Counted from the first letter of the stretch, positions 1 through 8,745 are shown. The stretch is DNA of 18,388 nt from JANLUX01 sp031363705 (GCA_031363705.1 JANLUX010000153.1:1-18388); one strand, 5' to 3'. The notes: generated by a model not told the origin, from the letters alone. Program-made: numbers and translations.

Positions 1-1566
1 ATTACTCATACTCCTGTGAGTGTTGACGATAACAATGTTTGCACAACAGATGGCTGTGATCCTATAACTGGTGTATATCATACTCCTATAACAGTGGACG
101 ATGGCAATGCATGTACTACTGACGGTTGTGATCCTGTAACAGGAGTGTTCCACAATCCGGTGAATACGAATGATAACAATGTGTGTACAACTGATGCATG
201 CGATCCTTCAACCGGAAATATTACTCATACTCCTGTGAGTGTTGACGACAACAATGTTTGTACAACAGATGGCTGTGATCCTATAACTGGTGTATATCAT
301 ACACCAATAACAGTTGACGATGGTAATGCGTGTACAACAGATGGTTGTGATCCTGTAACAGGAGTATTCCATAATCCTGTAAGTACGGATGATGGCAATG
401 CCTGTACAACTGATGCATGCGATCCTTCAACAGGTACCATTACACATACTCCTGTGAGTGTTGACGATAACAATGTTTGTACAACAGACGCTTGTGATCC
501 CGCAACAGGAATTATTACACACACTCCAATTAGCGTAGATGACAACAATGCTTGTACTACAGATGGTTGTGATCCGGTAACAGGTCCATATCATACAGAC
601 AATACACCTACACCGGTTATCAATGCATTTAGTCCTGCTGTTTCTCAAACTTCCTTCCAGGTAGTTGATCTTCCACCGTCAAATAATCCCAATAACCCGG
701 CAGAAGATTATTGGATTGATGGAAATGAAACACCAACACTTACACTTGTTCGTGGTGTTACCTATACATTTAATATCCTTACGGGTTCAATACATAAGTT
801 TTATCTTACTACAAATTCTATTGGTGGAACTAATGGCAATGATCCTGATTCTATTCCGGGTACATTGGTAGTGGGCGATGAGCCAAACACAGTTCCTTTA
901 ACTTATACTCCCGGAGCAACAACACCAGATACAATTTATTATCAGTGCGACAAACACCAGTTCATGGGAGGTATGATCAGAATTGTGGATCCTGCTGTCA
1001 ATACAACCTCAAGTCCTGTGAATATATGCAGTGGTTCTAACATTATGTTGACAGCTTCAGGTGGTGGACCCAATGCTACTTATAGTTGGATTGATAATAA
1101 TATGAACATTGTTGGTAATACGGCAAGTATTACTGTAAGTCCTGCTGTAAATACTACCTATACTGTAACAGTTACCAATTCAAATGGATGTTCTGCAACC
1201 GGTATTATGGAAGTGGATGTTATCTCTTGTGGAAATGCAGTTCTAAATCTCCGGGTATTTATAGAAGGATTTTATATGGGTGGCAATAGTATGCAACCTG
1301 TATTATTAAATGCAGGTGTTGGAATTGATCCGTTAGTATGCGATACTATCACGGTTAAATTATACGATAGTCAGGATCCTACTTTACTTGTTTCCACTCA
1401 AAATGTAGTATTAGGTACTGATGGTTGGTCACAAGTTAATTTCCCTTCATCCTTGAATGGTGGTAGTTATTATATTGCAGTTATCTCTAGAAATGGTGTT
1501 GAAACCTGGAGTAAATTACCTGTTACCCTGGGAGCTTCTACTACTTTCGATTTTACTGCTCCTTAG
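1..1566 (+). CDS. Surface protein with CTDC repeats, cupredoxin-like and Ig-like domains (5' partial)
   Basis: The reading frame is open from the first base, so the N-terminus, including any signal peptide, lies outside the window. Numbering residues from the GTG at 16, residues 1-195 are eight repeats of 24-25 residues with core CTTD(G/A)CDP, matching the Dictyostelium CTDC repeat (two cysteines each, Asp/Asn-rich). Residues about 229-325 look like a cupredoxin: His260, then Cys311-x-x-His314 with Met317 or Met320 resemble type 1 copper ligands. Residues about 329-409 are an Ig-like/PKD-type domain common in Bacteroidota adhesins. Residues about 410-516 match a C-terminal module of secreted Bacteroidota proteins (NLRVFIEGFY). 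No T9SS sorting domain is visible, so the export and anchoring route is unclear. A surface or matrix role is inferred from the architecture; copper binding is inferred from motif only. Confidence 0.85.
   Translation: MTHTPVSVDDNNVCTTDGCDPITGVYHTPITVDDGNACTTDGCDPVTGVFHNPVNTNDNNVCTTDACDPSTGNITHTPVSVDDNNVCTTDGCDPITGVYHTPITVDDGNACTTDGCDPVTGVFHNPVSTDDGNACTTDACDPSTGTITHTPVSVDDNNVCTTDACDPATGIITHTPISVDDNNACTTDGCDPVTGPYHTDNTPTPVINAFSPAVSQTSFQVVDLPPSNNPNNPAEDYWIDGNETPTLTLVRGVTYTFNILTGSIHKFYLTTNSIGGTNGNDPDSIPGTLVVGDEPNTVPLTYTPGATTPDTIYYQCDKHQFMGGMIRIVDPAVNTTSSPVNICSGSNIMLTASGGGPNATYSWIDNNMNIVGNTASITVSPAVNTTYTVTVTNSNGCSATGIMEVDVISCGNAVLNLRVFIEGFYMGGNSMQPVLLNAGVGIDPLVCDTITVKLYDSQDPTLLVSTQNVVLGTDGWSQVNFPSSLNGGSYYIAVISRNGVETWSKLPVTLGASTTFDFTAP
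16..600 (+). repeat. Eight tandem CTDC repeats, with a 219-bp higher-order period
   Basis: Eight coding units of 72 or 75 bp (24, 24, 25, 24, 24, 25, 25, 24 residues) run without gaps. Three units form a larger block: 1-219 is repeated at 220-438 with high identity, and the third block starting at 439 departs from the pattern. Each unit reads roughly (V/I)S(V/T)DDNN(V/A)CTTD(G/A)CDP followed by a TG turn and a HTP ending. The array probably continues upstream, because the first 15 bases encode the end of another unit. Confidence 0.95.
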
Positions 1567-1586
1567 TAATTTCAAATAATTTTAAT

Positions 1587-1621
1587 AAAAACTGCAGTCG
1601 TAACGGCTGCAGTTTTTTTTT
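1587..1621 (+). terminator. Rho-independent terminator
   Basis: An 11-bp perfect stem (aaaaactgcag pairing with ctgcagttttt) has a 9-nt loop and is followed by a T run. It lies 20 bp after the stop of the repeat protein and confirms that this gene ends there. Confidence 0.93.
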
Positions 1622-1664
1622 ATACATCCCAGAAACTAAAATCAATTACTGCAATGGTGAATAA

Positions 1665-1692
1665 TTGAAATAATCCAAACCACCTAATTTTG
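1665..1692 (+). promoter_or_regulatory. Bacteroidota-type promoter for the AsmA-family gene
   Basis: TAATTTTG at 1685-1692 is a perfect match to the TAnnTTTG -7 box. A TTG at 1665-1667 stands 17 bp upstream as a -33 element. The implied transcript starts about 15-20 nt before the ATG at 1715, and it lies after the preceding terminator. Confidence 0.65.
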
Positions 1693-1714
1693 TACAAACT
1701 TTAATAAAAGCATT

Positions 1715-4363
1715 ATGCTAAAGAAAATCATTCTCATCGTAGTATCTATTTTTGTTTTGCTGTTGATTGCGGCTGTGGTGTTGCCAATTATTTATAAAGA
1801 CAAGATCATCAGCATGGTGAAAACCGAGATCAATAAAAATGTAAATGCAAAAGTTGATTTCAAATCGTTTGACCTGACACTGATACGTAGCTTTCCTGAT
1901 TTTACTATTGAATTAAATAATATCAATGTGATTGGGGTGAATGAGTTTGCAGGCGACACGCTCACTGCCATTGAAGAATTGAGCGCCACTGTTGATATAA
2001 TGAGCGTGATTAAAGGAGATAAAATCTCCATTGAAGGCATCAGTTTGATTAAGCCTTACATCAATCTGCTCGTTTTAAAAAACGGAAAAGCAAACTGGGA
2101 TATTATGAAACCCTCAGCCGACTCAACAAAAGCTACATCAGAACAAAGTAATTTTAAAATTGCATTAAAGAAGTATAGTATCGAAAATGGAATACTCAGC
2201 TATGATGATGCATCCATGGGATTCAGCATGTCAATGAATAACCTGAACCATAATGGCAAAGGCGATTTTACGCTGGATATTTTTATGCTTACCACCAACA
2301 CCACTGCCGATGCGGTTAACCTCTGGTATGGAGGAGTTAAATACCTGCACGAAGTCCGCACACAATTAAAAGCCGATCTTGACATGAACATGATAACTTC
2401 AAAATACACATTTAAAGAAAATGAGTTATCACTCAATGAACTGGTGTTGGGTTTTGATGGTTTTCTTGCAATGCCTGCTGATGATATTACCATGGATTTA
2501 AAATTCAATGCACGTAAAAATGATTTCAAGAATTTTGTTTCCATGATACCCGGTGTCTATAGCAAAGACTTTAAAGATTTGAAATCATCAGGCACGCTTG
2601 AATTCAATGGTTTTGTTAAAGGGATTTATAATGAAAAACAAATGCCGGGCTTTGGTTTGGTTTTAAAATTACAGAATGGAATGTTTCAATATCCTGCTCT
2701 GCCAACTGCTGTTAACAATGTACAGATGAATCTTTCGGTTAACAATGCTGATGGCGTTCCTGATCATACTTTGATTGATCTGAGCCATTTGCATGTTGAA
2801 GTGGGTAGTGAGCCATTTGATGCAAGACTTAAAGTATCAACACCCGTTAGTGATGCAAACATGGATGGTGCTGTAAAAGGAAAAGTAAACTTCGCCAACC
2901 TGGGCAAAGTTGTTCCGCTTGAAGCAGGCACAACCATGAGTGGACTGATGAATGTGGATGCATCCTTCAAAGGGCGAATGAGTGCCATTGAACAAAAACG
3001 TTTTGAAAATTTTAATGCTGCAGGAAATTTATCCCTTACAGCTTTCAATTATAAAAGCAAAGAATATCCGCAGGGTGTTGACATACGCACCTGTGGTTTA
3101 ACATTTAATCCGAACAATGTTACACTCAGCAATTTTGATGCACGTATGGGCAAAAGCGATTTTAATGCAAACGGGACCATTGATAATCTGTTTGCTTACT
3201 TTTTCAAAAAACAAACATTGAAAGGAAACTTTAATCTGCGTTCAACGCTTATTGACCTGAATGAATTTACCGGGGATAATACGGCTGAAAACAAAACTGC
3301 ATCTGATACTTCTGCATTAAGCCTGATTGAAGTGCCAGCTAACATTGATTTTGTTTTGAATGCAGCACTCAGCAAACTGTTGTATGACAACTGGGCAATG
3401 GAACAGGTGAAAGGCACAGTAACTATTCGTGATCAAAAAATAAGTCTTAATAATTTAAATCTGAATACGCTTGGCGGTAACATGAACGTGAGTGGTGTTT
3501 ATACTTATGTAGATAAAAAAAGTGCGCTCATGAATTTTGATATTAATATTAAAGACTTCGACATTCAGCAAACCGCCAAAACATTTAGCACCGTTAAAAC
3601 AATGGCTCCTATTGCAGAACGATGCGTAGGAACATTTGGCACCACAATGAATTTCGGAAGCAAACTTGATCAGCATATGAAACCGGTGCTCACTTCATTG
3701 GCAGGTGATGGAAAATTAACTACAGGTAATGTGGTGGTAAGTAGTTTCCCTCCTTTGGTTAAGCTTGCTGATGCTTTAAAGATGGATCAATATAAACAGT
3801 TAAGCTTAAGCAATATTAATCTCAGCTTTAGCTTTGCTGATGGAAGAGTAAATGTAAAACCCTTCGAAGCCATCAACCAGGGTATTAAAACAAAAATCCA
3901 GGGATCAAACGGTTTTGATCAGACAATAGATTATGTGTTAAATCTGGATATACCAACCAACAAACTTCCGGCACAGGCTACAGGTGCTATCAACGGATTG
4001 CTGGCACAGGCAAACAGTAAAGGGGCTAATCTGAGTTTGGGTGATAAAGTAAATATTGATGTATTAATTGGCGGCACCGTTAATAATCCTACGGTGAGAA
4101 CAGGATTGAAAGATGCAGGCAAGAAAATAACTGACCAGGTAATAGACAAAGCCAAAGAAGAGATTGATAAAAAACGAAAAGAAATAGAAGACAAAGCAAA
4201 GGCTGAAACAGATCGCTTAAAGAAAGAAGCAGAAGACAAAGCAAAAGCAGAATCTGATCGTTTAAAAAAAGAAGCAGAAGCTAAAGCTAAAGCAGAAACT
4301 GACAGGTTGAAAAAAGAAGCAGAGCAAAAAGCCAAAGATCAGTTGAAAAATATTTTTAAGTAA
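1715..4363 (+). CDS. AsmA-family envelope protein with charged coiled-coil tail
   Basis: An 882-residue protein with one N-terminal membrane segment (about residues 5-26) and a long beta-rich body of the AsmA/TamB-like type. The start resembles other Bacteroidota AsmA proteins (membrane anchor, then a stretch ending in FPDFTIELNNINV). AsmA-like proteins span the periplasm as hydrophobic grooves and are linked to phospholipid transport and outer-membrane homeostasis; that role is family knowledge, not visible here. The last 60 residues (about 815-882) are almost entirely Lys, Glu, Ala, Asp and Arg, with a 15-residue unit repeated three times, and probably form a helical coil. The gene has its own promoter and stands alone. 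The ATG lies just behind the promoter, and the membrane segment begins directly after it. Confidence 0.85.
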   Translation: MLKKIILIVVSIFVLLLIAAVVLPIIYKDKIISMVKTEINKNVNAKVDFKSFDLTLIRSFPDFTIELNNINVIGVNEFAGDTLTAIEELSATVDIMSVIKGDKISIEGISLIKPYINLLVLKNGKANWDIMKPSADSTKATSEQSNFKIALKKYSIENGILSYDDASMGFSMSMNNLNHNGKGDFTLDIFMLTTNTTADAVNLWYGGVKYLHEVRTQLKADLDMNMITSKYTFKENELSLNELVLGFDGFLAMPADDITMDLKFNARKNDFKNFVSMIPGVYSKDFKDLKSSGTLEFNGFVKGIYNEKQMPGFGLVLKLQNGMFQYPALPTAVNNVQMNLSVNNADGVPDHTLIDLSHLHVEVGSEPFDARLKVSTPVSDANMDGAVKGKVNFANLGKVVPLEAGTTMSGLMNVDASFKGRMSAIEQKRFENFNAAGNLSLTAFNYKSKEYPQGVDIRTCGLTFNPNNVTLSNFDARMGKSDFNANGTIDNLFAYFFKKQTLKGNFNLRSTLIDLNEFTGDNTAENKTASDTSALSLIEVPANIDFVLNAALSKLLYDNWAMEQVKGTVTIRDQKISLNNLNLNTLGGNMNVSGVYTYVDKKSALMNFDINIKDFDIQQTAKTFSTVKTMAPIAERCVGTFGTTMNFGSKLDQHMKPVLTSLAGDGKLTTGNVVVSSFPPLVKLADALKMDQYKQLSLSNINLSFSFADGRVNVKPFEAINQGIKTKIQGSNGFDQTIDYVLNLDIPTNKLPAQATGAINGLLAQANSKGANLSLGDKVNIDVLIGGTVNNPTVRTGLKDAGKKITDQVIDKAKEEIDKKRKEIEDKAKAETDRLKKEAEDKAKAESDRLKKEAEAKAKAETDRLKKEAEQKAKDQLKNIFK
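4190..4324 (+). repeat. Three 45-bp tandem repeats in the AsmA tail
   Basis: Three in-frame 45-bp units encode DKAKAETDRLKKEAE with one or two changes per copy (T/S at position 7, D/A at position 1). A fourth, degenerate unit ends the protein. Similar charged tails occur at the ends of other Bacteroidota AsmA-like proteins. Confidence 0.9.
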
Positions 4364-4496
4364 ATAATCAAAGCACGTTAATAGGATGGAGGCTTGCGTT
4401 TCTACTAAGACGGAATATTTTATATATTCCGCTTAAGCTGTAATAGGCTTAACTTTACAAGAACTTTTTAATCAAATTCTCTTAAAGGTTAGGGCT

Positions 4497-5426
4497 ATGA
4501 AAAAACTATATGTTTTAATTTTCCTGCTTGTTGAATTGGATGTAAATGGTCAAACTTTTGTTTACCACCCGTTTCCTGATTCATCTGCTATTTGGAATAT
4601 CAGTTCAATCCAGTCGTGCAGTATCACATCATTTGACTGGTGGACGCATTCGTATTCTTATCATATTACAAATGATACTTTGATTAACGGAATCGTATAT
4701 CATATGCTGGAAGTTCCATCTGAAGTAATTGTAACAAACGGTGGATGTGGCATCAATGGAAGCTGGACAATTCCTGGTCATTATGCGGGTTCTATCAGAC
4801 AGGATATTTTAAATAAAAAAGTTTTTATTATTCCCCCCGCAAGTATTACTGAAGAATTACTTTATGATTTCGATTTGCAGGTTGGAGATACCGTTACAGG
4901 TTTTACACAATCGTTTGCTTCACCCAATGATGTTGTAAATTCTATTGATTCAATTTTAATTGGTGGTAATTACCGCAAAAGATGGAATATAAATTCGCTG
5001 CATTCCATTTCAATAATCGAAGGAATCGGCTCAACTTATGGATTATTAGAATTATCTCCCGGTAATGCTATTATAGATGCTTATGACGCAACATTATCCT
5101 GTTTCTCTAATAATGGAATTACACTTTATCCCAATGCGGGTACTAATTGCGAACTCATCACTTCCATTAAGCATTTTTCTCCTGAGACGTATTCATGTTA
5201 TTTAACACCAAATCCGTTTAATTTATTTTCCACATTAACAGTTGGCAATAAATTTGAAAATGCTGAACTGAAAATTTACGATTGTTTTGGAAAAATTATT
5301 AAAACAGATAAATTGAATGGAGAAAATTACCTGTTGAATAGAAATAATTTAGTGAATGGAATTTATTTTTTACAATTGATCAATAATAATATTGAGGCAA
5401 ATACAGTTAAATTTATCGTTGAATAA
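4497..5426 (+). CDS. Secreted protein of unknown function with T9SS type A sorting domain
   Basis: The 309-residue product begins with a signal peptide (MKKLYVLIFLL, polar by about residue 19). It ends in a typical T9SS C-terminal domain, about residues 232-309, with PNPF at 238-241, then LKIYDCFGKII and a final FLQL segment. This predicts export through the Sec system and T9SS to the cell surface or medium. The middle part (about 20-230) has no domain that I recognise. The gene is 133 bp downstream of the AsmA-family gene. A near-match to the -7 box, TAACTTTA at 4450-4457, lies 40 bp upstream, without a clear -33 element. Confidence 0.85.
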   Translation: MKKLYVLIFLLVELDVNGQTFVYHPFPDSSAIWNISSIQSCSITSFDWWTHSYSYHITNDTLINGIVYHMLEVPSEVIVTNGGCGINGSWTIPGHYAGSIRQDILNKKVFIIPPASITEELLYDFDLQVGDTVTGFTQSFASPNDVVNSIDSILIGGNYRKRWNINSLHSISIIEGIGSTYGLLELSPGNAIIDAYDATLSCFSNNGITLYPNAGTNCELITSIKHFSPETYSCYLTPNPFNLFSTLTVGNKFENAELKIYDCFGKIIKTDKLNGENYLLNRNNLVNGIYFLQLINNNIEANTVKFIVE

Positions 5427-5465
5427 TAAATTTCTTTCTTTCATTACGATTTACTTTATCATTAC

Positions 5466-6557
5466 ATGTTAGGACTCCGTTTCGCAAAATTCACTCCTCC
5501 GCCAGAAGGCACCACTTATGATAAGATGTTAAATCTTTTCACTGAGCTTTTGCAATATACTGCCGGTGATGCCGGTGAAGCTTTGAGCTGGTTAACTGAG
5601 CTTGATCGTCAATACAATCTTACTAATCCTGATTACGGTATGGGAGATTTTATCAACGACCTGAAGGAAAAAGGTTACCTGAAAGAAGATGAAAACGAAA
5701 ATTTTTCCATCACTCCTAAAACAGAACAAACCATCCGACAAAAATCATTGGAAGAAATTTTTGGCAAGCTGCGTAAATCAGGTAAAGGATCCCACAAAAC
5801 TTTTAAGACAGGTCAGGGTGATGAGATGAGCGCTGACTTGCGACCATTTCAGTTTGGTGACACGATGGATCAGATCAATCTTACTGATTCCATTCGCAAT
5901 GCTCAAATCAATCATGGCATTGATCATTTTGAAATGAATGAAGATGATCTGGAAGTGCAGGAACGCGAATTCAAAACTTTTAATGCAACGGTGTTGATGA
6001 TTGATATTTCACATAGCATGATTCTATATGGTGAAGATCGCATCACACCTGCAAAAAAAACGGCAATGGCTTTGGCGGAATTAATCCGCACACGCTATCC
6101 TAAAGATATGCTGGACATTGTAGTATTTGGTGATGATGCTTATCCTATTCAGTTAAAAGATTTGCCTTATCTACAGGTAGGGCCATATCATACCAATACT
6201 TCTGCCGGGTTAGAGTTGGCAATGGATTTATTGCGGAGAAGAAAAACTCCGAACAAACAAATTTTTATGATCACTGATGGCAAACCCTCTTGCATAAAAG
6301 AAGGAGCTCGTTATTATAAAAACAGTTTTGGACTGGATAAAAAAATAATTAATAACGTTTTGAATTTAGCAGGACAGGCAAAGCGCTTAAACATCCCCAT
6401 CACCACATTTATGATAGCACAGGATCCATACCTTCAGGCATTTGTGCGTGACTTTACCAGAATAAATAACGGTCGCGCATTTTATAGTTCGTTGAATGGG
6501 TTGGGGGAGTTTATGTTTGAAGATTATATCAGGAATAGAAGGAAGACAGTGAGATAA
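5466..6557 (+). CDS. VWA-domain protein paired with an AAA+ ATPase
   Basis: A 363-residue soluble protein without signal peptide. A helical N-terminal half (about 1-165) precedes a von Willebrand A domain with an intact metal-ion-dependent adhesion site: DISHS at 180-184, Thr243 or Thr245, and TDG with Asp271. This is the cytoplasmic VWA type found with ChlI/MoxR-like ATPases, here encoded 48 bp downstream on the same strand. In such pairs, as in magnesium chelatase, the VWA subunit binds the ATPase ring and a substrate to remodel it or insert a metal or cofactor. No porphyrin or other biosynthetic gene is nearby, so the substrate is unknown. Co-transcription with the ATPase gene is likely. 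Confidence 0.88.
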   Translation: MLGLRFAKFTPPPEGTTYDKMLNLFTELLQYTAGDAGEALSWLTELDRQYNLTNPDYGMGDFINDLKEKGYLKEDENENFSITPKTEQTIRQKSLEEIFGKLRKSGKGSHKTFKTGQGDEMSADLRPFQFGDTMDQINLTDSIRNAQINHGIDHFEMNEDDLEVQEREFKTFNATVLMIDISHSMILYGEDRITPAKKTAMALAELIRTRYPKDMLDIVVFGDDAYPIQLKDLPYLQVGPYHTNTSAGLELAMDLLRRRKTPNKQIFMITDGKPSCIKEGARYYKNSFGLDKKIINNVLNLAGQAKRLNIPITTFMIAQDPYLQAFVRDFTRINNGRAFYSSLNGLGEFMFEDYIRNRRKTVR

Positions 6558-6605
6558 ATAATTGTTGAATTGTTATATTGTTAAAATTGTTATTAGAAAA
6601 TATTT

Positions 6606-8087
6606 ATGGGTAAAGAGAAAATAAAAACTTTAGGAGAGCTTAAAAGAAGTGGTTATAAACCGAAGAGCATTAAGGTAGAGTTGAGAGACAATTTAATAGA
6701 TGCGCTAAAAAACGGTTCACCATTATTTGCAGAAATAAAAGGCTACGAAGAAACTGTTATTCCTCAGTTGCAGACCGCAATTCTTTCTAAACACAATGTA
6801 ATTTTTCTTGGCTTACGCGGACAAGCTAAAACACGTTTGAGCAGGTTAATGGTTCATTTATTGGATGAATATGTTCCTGTTATTGAAGGAAGCGAGCTCA
6901 ATGATGATCCGCTGCTACCTCTTTCACGTTATGGACATGATAAAGTATCTGAGTTGGGAGATGATACTCCCGTTAGCTGGCTGCACCGCCATGATCGTTA
7001 TACAGAAAAATTAGCTACGCCTGATGTTTCTGTTGCTGATTTGATTGGTGACCTTGATCCCATCAAAGCAGCTGCAATGAAATTATCTTATGCGGATGAG
7101 CGAGTGATACATTACGGATTGATACCACGCTCTCACCGATGCATTTTTGTTATTAATGAATTGCCCGATTTGCAGGCACGCATACAGGTTGCTTTGTTTA
7201 ATATTCTGCAGGAAGGAGATATTCAAATTCGTGGTTTCAAATTGAGATTGCCGTTGGATATCGAATTTGTTTTCACAGCCAATCCTGAAGATTATACTAA
7301 CCGTGGTTCTATCGTTACACCATTAAAAGATCGCATCGGCAGCCAGATATTAACGCATTATCCAAAAACAATTGAAACCTCTGCAGCCATCACAGCACAG
7401 GAAGCAGGCATTGCAGATGACCAGAGAAATGCCATTACCATTTCGCCACTCTTATCAAGGTTAATTGAACAGATTGCTTTTGAAGCACGCAAGAGCGAAT
7501 ACATTGATCAGAAGAGTGGGGTGAGTGCGCGCCTTACTATTTCAGCTTATGAAAATTTATTCAGCGTGGTGCAACGAAGAATGCTGATAAGCAACGAGCC
7601 AACTGCCGTGGCACACATTTCCGATTTATATGGAATCGTTCCTTCTATCACCGGCAAAGTGGAGCTGGTGTATGAAGGGGAGCTGGAGGGAATATCAAAT
7701 GTTGCCTTCACTTTAATCGGCAAAGCAATCCGTACTGAGTTTCTTAAATATTTTCCTGATCCTGAAAAGATGAAAAAGTCTAAGGTTAAAAATCCTTATA
7801 CAGAAATCATTGCCTGGTTCAGTGAAGGAAATGAGCTTGACTTAATTACTATTGCATCCCAAAAAGAATACGAGCAATCATTGCGAAAAGTGAGTGGCTT
7901 AATGGAAGTTGTAAAGAATTATACCAAAACAAGTGATGCAAAAGAATTATCACTGATGATGGAATTTGTTTTACACGGGTTGGCCGAATACTCGCAGATC
8001 AGCAAAAGGAAATTAGAAACAGCAGTTAAGTTCAGTGATTTGGTTGGCAGTATTTTTAATATGAAACCAGGTGAAGACGACAATTAA
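6606..8087 (+). CDS. ChlI/MoxR-like AAA+ ATPase
   Basis: A 493-residue cytoplasmic ATPase. The nucleotide-binding loop is G69-LRGQAKT-R77, the variant P-loop of this group. The Walker B region is IFVINELPDL with Asn184-Glu185, where Asn in place of Asp is, as far as I recall, normal for this subfamily. A sensor-like Asn226 (ANPEDYTNRG) and an arginine in LKDRIGSQ (Arg243) follow. The N-terminal third aligns with the magnesium-chelatase ChlI/BchI and MoxR type; about residues 300-493 are helical. Databases often name such proteins magnesium chelatase or sigma-54-interacting, but the sequence supports only an AAA+ motor working with the VWA protein encoded just upstream. Confidence 0.88.
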   Translation: MGKEKIKTLGELKRSGYKPKSIKVELRDNLIDALKNGSPLFAEIKGYEETVIPQLQTAILSKHNVIFLGLRGQAKTRLSRLMVHLLDEYVPVIEGSELNDDPLLPLSRYGHDKVSELGDDTPVSWLHRHDRYTEKLATPDVSVADLIGDLDPIKAAAMKLSYADERVIHYGLIPRSHRCIFVINELPDLQARIQVALFNILQEGDIQIRGFKLRLPLDIEFVFTANPEDYTNRGSIVTPLKDRIGSQILTHYPKTIETSAAITAQEAGIADDQRNAITISPLLSRLIEQIAFEARKSEYIDQKSGVSARLTISAYENLFSVVQRRMLISNEPTAVAHISDLYGIVPSITGKVELVYEGELEGISNVAFTLIGKAIRTEFLKYFPDPEKMKKSKVKNPYTEIIAWFSEGNELDLITIASQKEYEQSLRKVSGLMEVVKNYTKTSDAKELSLMMEFVLHGLAEYSQISKRKLETAVKFSDLVGSIFNMKPGEDDN

Positions 8088-8088
8088 T

Positions 8089-8176
8089 TCCCGAGTATCG
8101 TCATTGCGATACCTATATTTATCGGGAGAAGCAATCTGCCGCTATGAAACAGATTGCTTCGTTCCTCGCAATGACG
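8089..8176 (+). repeat. Dispersed-type inverted repeat (CGTCATTGCGA family)
   Basis: The right arm 8150-8176 reads as the inverse of a motif starting cgtcattgcgagg and ending aagcaatctg. The left arm carries the same outer (8099-8109) and inner (8129-8138) segments, but a 19-nt stretch (8110-8128) replaces the 6 nt expected between them. TCCCGA at 8089 and TCGGGA at 8122 form a second small inverted repeat. Such repeats are scattered through intergenic regions of many bacterial genomes. RNA from it would fold into a long hairpin between the ATPase and peroxidase genes; there is no T run, so it is not a classical terminator. Confidence 0.75.
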
Positions 8177-8222
8177 GAGAAAAAATAAACCCTTCAAATA
8201 AAACAATCATTCAAATATATTT

Positions 8223-8735
8223 ATGAAAACATTTCTTGTAATACTCGTAACATTGTTTGCCACAGGCGAAAGTGTTTACCAGTTTACTCCTGAATCAATT
8301 GACGGAAAACCAATTGATTTTTCAATATACAAAGGCAAAAAAATATTAATTGTAAACACCGCTTCCGAATGTGGTTATACTCCACAGTTCGAAGGTTTGC
8401 AAAAACTTTACGGGCAATACAAAGACAAATTAGTGGTCATTGGTTTTCCGGCAAATAATTTTGGACAGCAGGAGCCGGGAAACAATAAAACCATTGCTGA
8501 GTTCTGTACTAAAAATTACAACGTCACATTTCCGGTGGCGGCAAAAGTTTCAGTTAAAGGCGATGATATTGATCCGCTGTTTGCCTGGCTCATTGCTCAA
8601 CCCAATCCTGATTTTACCGGGGACATCAAATGGAATTTTGAAAAGTTTCTTTTAGATGAAAATGGAAAATTAATACATCGCTATCGTACTAAAACTAAAC
8701 CGATGGATGAGGCGATAACAGAGCAATTAAAATAG
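8223..8735 (+). CDS. Glutathione peroxidase family protein (Cys type), exported
   Basis: A 170-residue thiol peroxidase that reduces hydrogen peroxide or lipid hydroperoxides. The active-site tetrad is complete: Cys50 in NTASECGYT, Gln83 in FGQQEPG, and Trp137-Asn138 in KWNFEKF. Cys50 takes the place of selenocysteine. Cys95 (EFCTKNYNVTFP) sits where the resolving Cys of thioredoxin-dependent enzymes lies, so thioredoxin rather than glutathione is the likely reductant (family inference). The hydrophobic start MKTFLVILVTLF looks like a signal peptide, suggesting a periplasmic enzyme. The gene appears complete at its 3' end, and the transposase frame begins only 26 bp after its stop. Confidence 0.92.
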   Translation: MKTFLVILVTLFATGESVYQFTPESIDGKPIDFSIYKGKKILIVNTASECGYTPQFEGLQKLYGQYKDKLVVIGFPANNFGQQEPGNNKTIAEFCTKNYNVTFPVAAKVSVKGDDIDPLFAWLIAQPNPDFTGDIKWNFEKFLLDENGKLIHRYRTKTKPMDEAITEQLK

Positions 8736-8745
8736 AAAGCCGGTT

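Noticed and set aside
297..648. Open frames on the minus strand through the CTDC repeats
   Set aside because: They are produced by the periodic codon pattern of the repeats on the plus strand.
3931..4335. 134-codon open frame on the minus strand
   Set aside because: It is the shadow of the Lys/Glu repeat tail of the AsmA gene, rich in Ser/Ala/Phe as expected from complementing those codons.
4411..4431. Small hairpin (cggaatat / atattccg) after the AsmA gene as terminator
   Set aside because: The stem is only 8 bp, mostly A/T, and no T run follows.
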